NCBI GenBank assembly: GCA_958450325.1
Contig: OY288243.1
Coordinates: 42,387,378-42,451,377, forward strand
DNA from: Agrostemma githago
Taxonomy: Eukaryota > Streptophyta > Magnoliopsida > Caryophyllales > Caryophyllaceae
Direction of reading: 5' to 3'
Length of the DNA: 64,000 nt
Shown here: one piece after another, positions 56,497-64,000 of the stretch
Numbering within the stretch: position 1 is the stretch's first letter
Layout of the letters: the number at the start of each line of letters is the position of its first letter
Translations under genes and position numbers: made by a program
Notes under the pieces: generated by a model
What the model saw: the letters and a program-made list of their open reading frames with translations, nothing else
Databases searched by the model: none
What the model was told of the DNA's origin: nothing

Positions 56497-58545
56497 CCAT
56501 ACCATTAAATAGAAGGATGACAATCAGGCTGGCCAGCTAATATCACATTTAGCCTTCTCACATTACAACCCTCAAGACCTTCTCAAGACCTAGACTAAAA
56601 GACAGTCCAAATTTTTGAGGATTCAAGCCCTATAGGATACCCCCTAACCTTTAGGGTCGGGCATGGAAATCAGATCCCGCATTTTCAATCCTACCCAATC
56701 GAAGCTCAAGACAGTTTTATTCGACTTCCCCATTTATTACCACATTACAATACCTTACCCTCGAAGCTTTAGCTCCACACAAATCAAACTCCAGATTTCG
56801 GAACATGAAAGCCACTTGTTACCTAGCCTCATATTTCAAAGAAACATCCAAACCAGTTACCAACCTCAAGCATGGGGACTAAAAACTTGCAGTCGGCATG
56901 GAATATGCCCAAAAGTTCACACCCCCTCTGGGGCTAGCCTCAAAAGAACGCTCACAGTCACAGGATTAACATCCTAACTGTTCTAGCCTTTTGATCAAGA
57001 CATCATTAGGAGCCCACGTAGCCTACACAGTCACCATAGTTAGTTACACACAAAGCCCTAAGAAATTAGGACTCTTAATATCTTTCATACCTGAACTAGG
57101 GCTTGGTTTGATTTCACTACATGTGAATACGTAGGCAGTTTTTCAACAAGGATAAAACCACCCACATTGACACACATTCAGAAATCACCTTCATTTCTAT
57201 CAAGACACTATCATGTTCTCAACAGTTCGCTTCGTCTTCCTGGGAGCTTCTCTTGAGCGGAAGTTCTCCATCCACTCACAAAATCCAAATTAATTTTAAA
57301 AAAACTTGAGTCCTTTCTATCGTATGTCCTAACACTCGGCTCAGTTGAAGGCGAGAATCTTTCAAGGACTTGAAGCAACACCTACTTTGGAAAGGTATCC
57401 CAAAACCAAGGATTTAAAAGAGCACTTGATTACAGCAGCGCTACTGCTAAGTCCTATAATGCAAGAAACAATCCTTTTGCAGGCAACAACAGATAATCTC
57501 CAATAGACCTAGCCCATTTCGAGGTTCGACCGTGTTGCCACTCACCTAGGCTAAGGAATAGCGCGGCTTAAGACTCTTGTCAACTTGAGTAGCCCCCCTC
57601 CTACCGAGTTTCACCCAACCCTTCGAGAGTCCGTGTTGTGTCTGTCAACTCGTCCTATCGCGTCCAGAGTCGAGTCTGTAGGTATGCCTCTGTCTTCAAT
57701 TCCTACTTTGAAATTTACAAAAGTTCAGCAATTTGAAAAGACTTTTGGACAAGGTCAAACTTTGGTCTGTTAAACTGCATAATTTTTATGAACTTTCAAA
57801 TCCTTTGGCACGTCAGCTGTTGTCAGGACTTCGATTTCAAAATGAAAAAAAATCATTTTCCCCAGCGCTAGCTAGTCTATGGATGTCAACTGCATTTTGA
57901 TATCTCCTTTATGCAGCTTCTGTATGCTGTTTTGCTATCTTCTATATCTACTTTGGCTGCATGTATATTTAGCATTTCAGGTACAAGTCTACACCCACGG
58001 CAGGTCACTAGAGTCAGCGACTTTTAATTTTCAAAATTTCATTATCGAAGCAGTTATACCAGCATACAGGTAGACCCAGCACCTCAAGACGATAACTAAT
58101 ACCAGCATACAGGTATACCTGGCACCTCAAGGCGGTAATCAATACCAGCATACAGGTATACCTGACACCTCGAGGCGGTAATCAATACCAGCATGCAGGT
58201 AGACCCGACACCTGACGACGGTAACCCATACCATCATACAAGTAGACCCCAAAACCTCAAGGAGGTAATCATTACCAGCATACAGTTAAACCCGACATCT
58301 CATGGCGGTAATCAATACCGCTATACAAGTAGACCCGACACCTCAAGGCGGTAATCAAGAGTTATTATCTATCGCCAGATCCCCATGAAGACATCACCAC
58401 CAAGGCAGGTATGATCCCCTACTTATGGCCGGCGGGCCCTTCACGTAGACTACTGAACTGGAAACGACCCAACCAGAAGGCAACCAGGTTGTAATCCTCG
58501 ATTGAGCTAGAGGCTACTCTAACTGTCGCTTTGTCCAAGCCTCAG
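56497..58545 (+). other. Tat-D internal 3' region
   Basis: Inverse-complementary in content to Tat-B 8971-10930 (for example GGCATGGAAATCAGATC and TAGGATACCCCCTAACC), so it is the 3' UTR of a plus-strand Tat element. It is cut on the left by the end of Tat-C. No pol and no gag. The 43-bp array lies near its right end. Confidence 0.82.
58058..58359. repeat. 43-bp tandem array (7 units) in the Tat-D 3' UTR
   Basis: Seven units of the type ACCAGCATACAGGTAGACCC followed by GACACCTCAAGGCGGTAATC and AAT, about 200 bp before the PPT. Unrelated in sequence to the Tat-B and Tat-C arrays. Confidence 0.9.
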
Positions 58546-58560
58546 TTAGAGTGGGGGCTC
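58546..58560 (+). other. Tat-D polypurine tract
   Basis: TTAGAGTGGGGGCTC directly before the LTR start TGTAAACGG. Confidence 0.85.
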
Positions 58561-60994
58561 TGTAAACGGCCACATTTTGCCTGTTGGTGTCTTTAGTAGT
58601 TTCCCGCCACACCCGATGATGTTCAGACGTTAACATGCATCAATACGCTTGAATGTGGGCTTGTAATCAATTGTAATGGACTCGGCCATCTTACAGAGTA
58701 TAACCTCTACAAACCGAACTGAAATTCATATCCAGTGAGTTGTTTTCAAACAAATAAAGCTCCTTAGAGCCAAAACCGCTTCCGGGGGCAAGACCATCTT
58801 TTGTCGACCGAGTCAAACCCGGTCAAAGTAGAAAACCCTAAACAAGCCAAAGTACAACATCATGTCCAAGTACATTGCAAATAACAAAGTCAAACGAATT
58901 AAATCATACCCAAAATAAGACGGATATACCACCCGCGAATCAAGCAACTTCCAAAACAATACGCGATTGACTGCGGGGAGCCCCGCGCCTCAGAACTGAA
59001 GTGCAAGGCCCCGTGCGCCCAGCCTTCAAAGGGCAAGCCTTCCCACGCTCGAACCAAGATTCCCGTATCTAGGTTTCGGTGCCCAAACGCGAGTTCAAAC
59101 CTTTTCAAATACGATATATACTCCCTCATTTTGACAGAAAAATAGGAGGAAACTGAGACAAAAAACCCTTCATCCATCGAGATCGCTCCCTTCACCCGAC
59201 AAGGGATCAATAATCCCGAATTCTAAAACACTTTAACTCTCCTATATCTCGAGAGGGCTCTTTGTGTCCATCGTGATACCTAAACGAGTCTGTACTTCGT
59301 AGCATTGACATGTAGGTTGAGGGTTACTAGCATTTACATATCGCATTCTAACTTTTACTTTATTGTATACTAACTACTAACATTTATTTCCCGCACCTAA
59401 TATTTAATTATCATTACTAACATCTTTTATTCTCCCATTTGTATTATTACTACCGTGTATATATAACATTCAAATTAAACTATTTTCTAAAACTTGACTC
59501 GAGTGAATGTCTGATGACACTAAATCGAGTATCGTAGGCCTTAATGGCCAAACAATGATGCCGAAATTCAAAGAACATAATGTTCGCGATGACGCCATTT
59601 GAACATCGTAGGCCTAATGGTCAAACAACAATTCCAATAGTGCAATGGGTCTAACTTTAGCTGTAACGAATTGAAATTTTTAATCGAACGCATTCGATAA
59701 TTGAATATGCCTACAGTCTGGATAACAGCCAATCCAGGAGCTTTTGGGTAGTGGGGCCTTAATATTGGGACGCGTGATCCCTCGCGCCTAAGGATCAGGT
59801 CGCCTCATGGCGTGCGCCTGATCCCAGGGATGTAACGTGATCACAGAATCAATAGCTGCATGCCTTCGACACATTATTTCTTCCATGTCCCAAATATTTG
59901 ATATCAATTCCATAATTGATGGTTGAATATTAAGCAATCATCAAAAGATGACTTAGAATGAACACTCGTTGATGCTAAATCAAATGTAGGTTATTATTAG
60001 CTAAGCAATGTATCGATACGCAAAGAATTTTACATTCATTTTGACGAGTCGGAACGAGACCCTTCGAGGCCTCGAGATCAACCTAGCATCATGCTTGGAT
60101 CCTGTACTCCATAGATTCAGGCGGAATAGTCCCCGCGCATGAGTTCTGGGATGCATGGCCTCCTGCGCTTGAGTTACAGGGCGCAAGGGACCATGCGCCT
60201 AGATTCTGTCCTCTAATCAATGCGCAACGCAATGCGTAGCCGATTAGAGTCAGTCCAATCATTCAATTCACGAATGCTGTTTACCTTTCCATTTACGAGT
60301 TCGTTTATAGTTTGCGTTTACCATTTCTAGTTCTATATTTCAGTTGTTTGTCGTATTGTCATATCCGGGTTGTATTCCGCCCGTGTAACATGTAATCTAC
60401 GTAGTTATTTATTTCCGTTGCTTGGCATATATAATGTTTTCAAATGAACAGTACATCACATGCTAAAACAACTTCGACAATACAAATCGAGATTCAATAA
60501 ACGACGTAGTGAACGTACAATTCGCATGTCTAACATAAAACAATGTTTGTCATAACATTTCACCATCTTACTAATGCGCGTACAAGAACATCAATCGATA
60601 TGTTAGTAGAGGCCGCTACGTGCGGGCGGGGTTGGTTGTCTTTCGTGGGCTTCCCAACACGTACCTTCACCCCTTACTAATAATCTAACGGTTTTTGGAT
60701 GCTGGAAACCATTGATCTTTGGATTCATTCGATACACGATATTTAATATATTCGACATCGGTATCGTGATGCAAAGGGACGAACTCCCACAAGCTCTAGT
60801 ACTAAGACAAATCGTGCTTGGTGCACGGTACGTCTAAGTACAGAGTGGGTTTGAACGGGTCTGAACTCCCATAAAGTTCGGTGGCCACTCAATTACGATT
60901 TAAATTTCCATTCTAGATTAATCTCACACGAGAACATCCGCCTATCAAAACCCGGGCCTGACAGCGCCGGGCGTGGACCTAGGTCATGTCCATA
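58561..60994 (+). repeat. Tat-D LTR (2434 bp) with PPT upstream and PBS downstream
   Basis: Starts TGTAAACGGCCACATTTTG, ends GGTCATGTCCATA (terminal CA changed to TA). It contains GCGGGGAGCCCCGC (58973-58986), GC-rich segments near 59760-59830 and 60115-60220, and the hairpin block (60595-60710) in sense orientation. No second LTR is in the window; the PPT on the left and PBS on the right show it joins two internal regions. Confidence 0.85.
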
Positions 60995-60997
60995 ATT

Positions 60998-61015
60998 TGG
61001 CGACTTCGCTGAGGA
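60998..61015 (+). other. Tat-D primer binding site
   Basis: TGGCGACTTCGCTGAGGA, two mismatches from the Tat-B site, three bases from the LTR. Confidence 0.8.
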
Positions 61016-62159
61016 TACCTGATTTACCAACATATCATCAGGGTTTTCACGTTGATACTCAAAAAGAAATCGATTGGTTATTAAAGTACACGCGTTAGTT
61101 TGACGGTTTATGCATAACTCTTATTTTACTCGGGCCGGTTACTCGTAACCGACATCCCACTATACCGCGATGTATTCCAAATTTGTTATCTTAAGGTGTT
61201 TATGGTTGATTCGTATGGGTTTTCCGGCATGTCCTTGTGCAAATTGCTAAGGGAGTCCGTCCCGATTATCGAAAAAGCTATGCGCACTGGTATATACCCT
61301 ATCTAGACCGACTGAGACTTAGTGTAAAACATACATACAATCTTCATAATATCTATTTGACTACTTGATACTTGGTCACTAATATGTCTCCAATTAACAA
61401 AAAGAAACTTATTCCTTTACATAATTTTTGACATTATCACATTAATTTCACAATTTTCAACTAAACCATCCAACAAATGATTTGTGAAATTTGAAATAAA
61501 TATGGAAGATCACTTAACACATGAATAAGCTTCATGGACAAAGAAATACCCAATCATATTAAACATTTGAGACAAACTCAGTTAATTAAACTATGTTTAC
61601 AAATTTCTCGATTAACTTGTGCTGTGTGCCAAATTTGGGCCATTTTTCCAACCATTTATATCTGTTTTCCTTTCGCTTTTGTGAGAATTGTGTGCGATTA
61701 TCACCTTATTCTAGTCTTTCTCACTCTAGTGAACTCTCTTGTGCATTTAACGTATTTTAGGGTACTTTTCCTATAATTTTGATAGGAATTCATTTCCGAG
61801 AGAATCTTCGATCTTACATGAGCACGAGAGAGTGGAATATCGTCCAAGGCATGTCATGAAGCCAAAGTGTAAGCAAAAAAGAGTGGAACTAAGAGAAAAA
61901 GGACAAAGAATCCATCGGGTGAAACTTCACCCGATGAGATCCCGCCGGACGAAATTTCAACAGACAATATATTTGTCTCCTAGAAGATCTTCATGAAGTA
62001 AAACGACCGGGCGAAACTTTCACCCATCGGGTGAAGTTTCGCCCGAAGGTATTGTTGTCCCACATTTTGAAATCCAGAAGAAAAGTTTATCGGGTGAAAC
62101 CGACGGGCAAAATTTTGCCCGACGGTAAAGGGATCGGTGTTGCAGAAATCTGCGGAGAC
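61016..62159 (+). other. Tat-D leader, then unassigned sequence with palindromes
   Basis: 61016-61340 aligns with the inverse of Tat-B 14190-14520 (CGATTCGTATGGGTTTT, CCCACTATACC). Beyond about 61350 the match ends. An 80-codon hydrophobic frame at 61534-61776 is unrecognised and probably not a gene. 61913-62121 holds three strong inverted repeats. Confidence 0.7.
61913..62121. repeat. Cluster of inverted repeats with CGGGTGAA / CGGGCAAAA arms
   Basis: CATCGGGTGAA-AC-TTCACCCGATG (61913-61936); arms of 17 bp around ATC at 62008-62045 (one extra T in the left arm); and the perfect 18-bp palindrome CGGGCAAAATTTTGCCCG (62104-62121). Confidence 0.88.
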
Positions 62160-64000
62160 TGTAATCCCCTAGAAAATCTAACACAATAATGTGTCGGAAA
62201 CACTGTAGAGTTGAGATTAAAACACACTGACAAACAATGTCTTATTAAAAGAAATTGTAAGTCAATACAAAGGCCTCTTTTTACAAAAGGGCTAAAAAGG
62301 AAATTCTCCAAACGGGTTATACAAATATATAAATTACATGAATAAAGAAAGAGTATGATCCACGCTACTCGCTAGCTCACACCCAAAACCCAGTAACAAA
62401 TACCTGTCATGTTATAAACATAACAGCCACGTCAGTGGGAGCAACTCGAACGTTCTCCCGACCATAATATATCATATGGAAAAATAATAGTATTATTATA
62501 TCAAAATATTTAGAAAGAGAAAACATTAAAATGATATAATAAAAAAAAGTTTTCAGCGAAACTTAAAGCACTTGCCAACCTGCAAGTCAAAATCAACCGA
62601 TAATAATAATATTCATAAATGGCGTTCCGGAAATTCGATCAGTGTCCACAAGGCTAGACTTTCACAAGGATAATACTGGAAACTAGTTCCGAGAACTGTA
62701 GACTTAAATCATAACAGAATCCAGTCTCTAAGTAGGCAAATCAACTATAACAGGACTGCGTGCAACGAGGTCCTGGTTTAAGTAGTATACACCCCTCCTG
62801 AATACCAAAAATATCCAGTTCAATTGACGGCGACTAACACGATGCGATATCTAGCTTAAGGGCACAATGCACACTCTCCTGGGCAAAACTATGCCCAGTT
62901 CAACGACCAAATGGGCACACCGGCTTTATAGTTGATGGCAAAAACGTACATCCCAGACTATATTACTCTTACCCCACACTTGACTTTATTCCATAACTCC
63001 AAAACATCCATTATCAATATATATACAAAAGATATAATCATTATAAATAATATGAGGAAAAAGGAATGAACATTTTATATTAAAAGGGAAACTTCTATAA
63101 ATATAAACTTGCTAATTTTAGGAACTTACTTAAAATAGAAAAATTCTTATAGAAAATACGTAAGTTATTAAAATATGTGAAATGTATTAAAAATAGGATT
63201 TCTAAAGAAATTAATATTTTATTATTATCGTCGTTATCGTAACTTTATTATATGTCTAAATTCGTTACATTAAAATATAAATAAAATATAATAAGGCAAT
63301 ATATAGTATTTTATAAATAATTACAAAATCGAGTTAAAACAATAAATTTTTGAAAAGAGTTGTTTTAAGAAAAATGATATCAAAATTAATTGATTCGACG
63401 AATTTTATTAATTAAACGAGATTTTATAAAGCTTGCAATTTAGTTTTAGCAAATAGATTTTATCAATAAATAATACCGATTTTACTAAAATAATCAATCG
63501 TAGCCATATGAGAAATTATTAGGGAAAATAGTCTTGACTAAAAATGTATTTAAAACAAAATTGACTACTTTCTCATTTATTAATATAAGTCGTAAAACGA
63601 AATTAATTTATTGAACAAATATACAAATCTCGATTATAATATAAAAATACGATTTTGAGTTAAAATTATAAATTAACGAAATATGACAAAAATATGAAAT
63701 TGACATTATTTAGTTACTAGTGTCATGATAACCAACAAACTATTATAAACGATTATAAATAATAAAATTACTAACGATTTATAAAATGATATCGAAAGTT
63801 ATAAAAAATATTGATAAGGCAAACGATTTAAAAATAAATATAATTAGCGATAATAAATAGCTAAAAATAGAAAACCGAAGTTAAAATATTTACTACATAC
63901 TACTACTCAAACATACGATATAAAATCGAGTAACGTCCTAAAGTTACCTTTGGCATAAAAATCGTCAATACACATCCTTCAATTCATTTGTCCAAGCTCT
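62160..64000 (-). repeat. LTR-X3: partial long LTR, runs off the right edge
   Basis: TGTAATCCCCTAGAAAATC at 62160 corresponds to the end of LTR-X2 (TGTGATCCCCTAGAAATTC at 50825), and the next kilobase stays alignable (ACACTGTAGA, CGCTAGC(C/T)CACACCC, AACGTTCTCCC). It is clearly diverged. The remainder is AT-rich with no coding capacity. Confidence 0.78.

Noticed and set aside
58899..59210. 103-codon frame in the Tat-D LTR
   Set aside because: Lies inside an LTR, antisense, with no homologous frame in the other Tat LTRs.

Overview
This window is plant nuclear DNA. It is almost entirely transposable elements, with long, old and nested LTR retrotransposons of lineages found only in plants: Ty3/gypsy Tat-like, Ty3/gypsy Athila-like, a Ty1/copia element and probable Tekay/Del-like long LTRs. 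Small DNA transposons lie in AT-rich spacers. I see no rRNA, no convincing tRNA, no complete host gene and no bacterial gene. A flowering plant with a large, repeat-rich genome is the best reading; I cannot name the species.

Layout. (1) 1-5600, minus strand: a Ty1/copia element (Copia-1) entering from the left edge, with its 5' LTR at 4306-5600. It sits inside the integrase of an older Tat element (Tat-A, minus). (2) Tat-A occupies 5601-6404 and 17063-21743. It is split by Tat-B (6405-17062), a non-autonomous Tat-like element with 2.5-kb LTRs, a CACAT target duplication and only a 225-residue gag-like protein. Tat-A also carries a hAT MITE (19973-20630) and is cut on the right by a long LTR (LTR-X1, from 21744). 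(3) 22.4-30.3 kb: AT-rich spacer with a Mutator-type MITE, a Stowaway MITE, a 1.3-kb TIR element containing a 66-bp tandem repeat, a 700-bp inverted-repeat element and one possible membrane-protein exon. (4) 30.3-56.5 kb, minus strand: an LTR remnant (Tat-E), then a tandem Tat-C array (leader, LTR, internal region, LTR). An Athila-like gag-protease element (34231-43817, plus) is inserted at the LTR/PPT junction of Tat-C, and a 3.5-kb solo LTR (LTR-X2, 50825-54321) lies in its leader. Tat-C carries an antisense, apparently spliced ORF with a plant-mobile-domain-like segment. (5) 56.5-62.2 kb, plus strand: Tat-D, again internal region, LTR, internal leader, followed by a third long LTR (LTR-X3, 62160 to the end).

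No coding region here looks functional. Gag and pol frames can be followed but carry nonsense codons and catalytic substitutions, most of them C-to-T or G-to-A on the coding strand, as expected from decay of methylated cytosines. The most unusual signals are: clusters of short palindromes with family-specific arms upstream of the TATA box in the LTRs; a leader/LTR block with a hairpin shared by three otherwise divergent Tat LTRs; two LTRs that have a PPT on one side and a PBS on the other; and the spliced antisense ORF.
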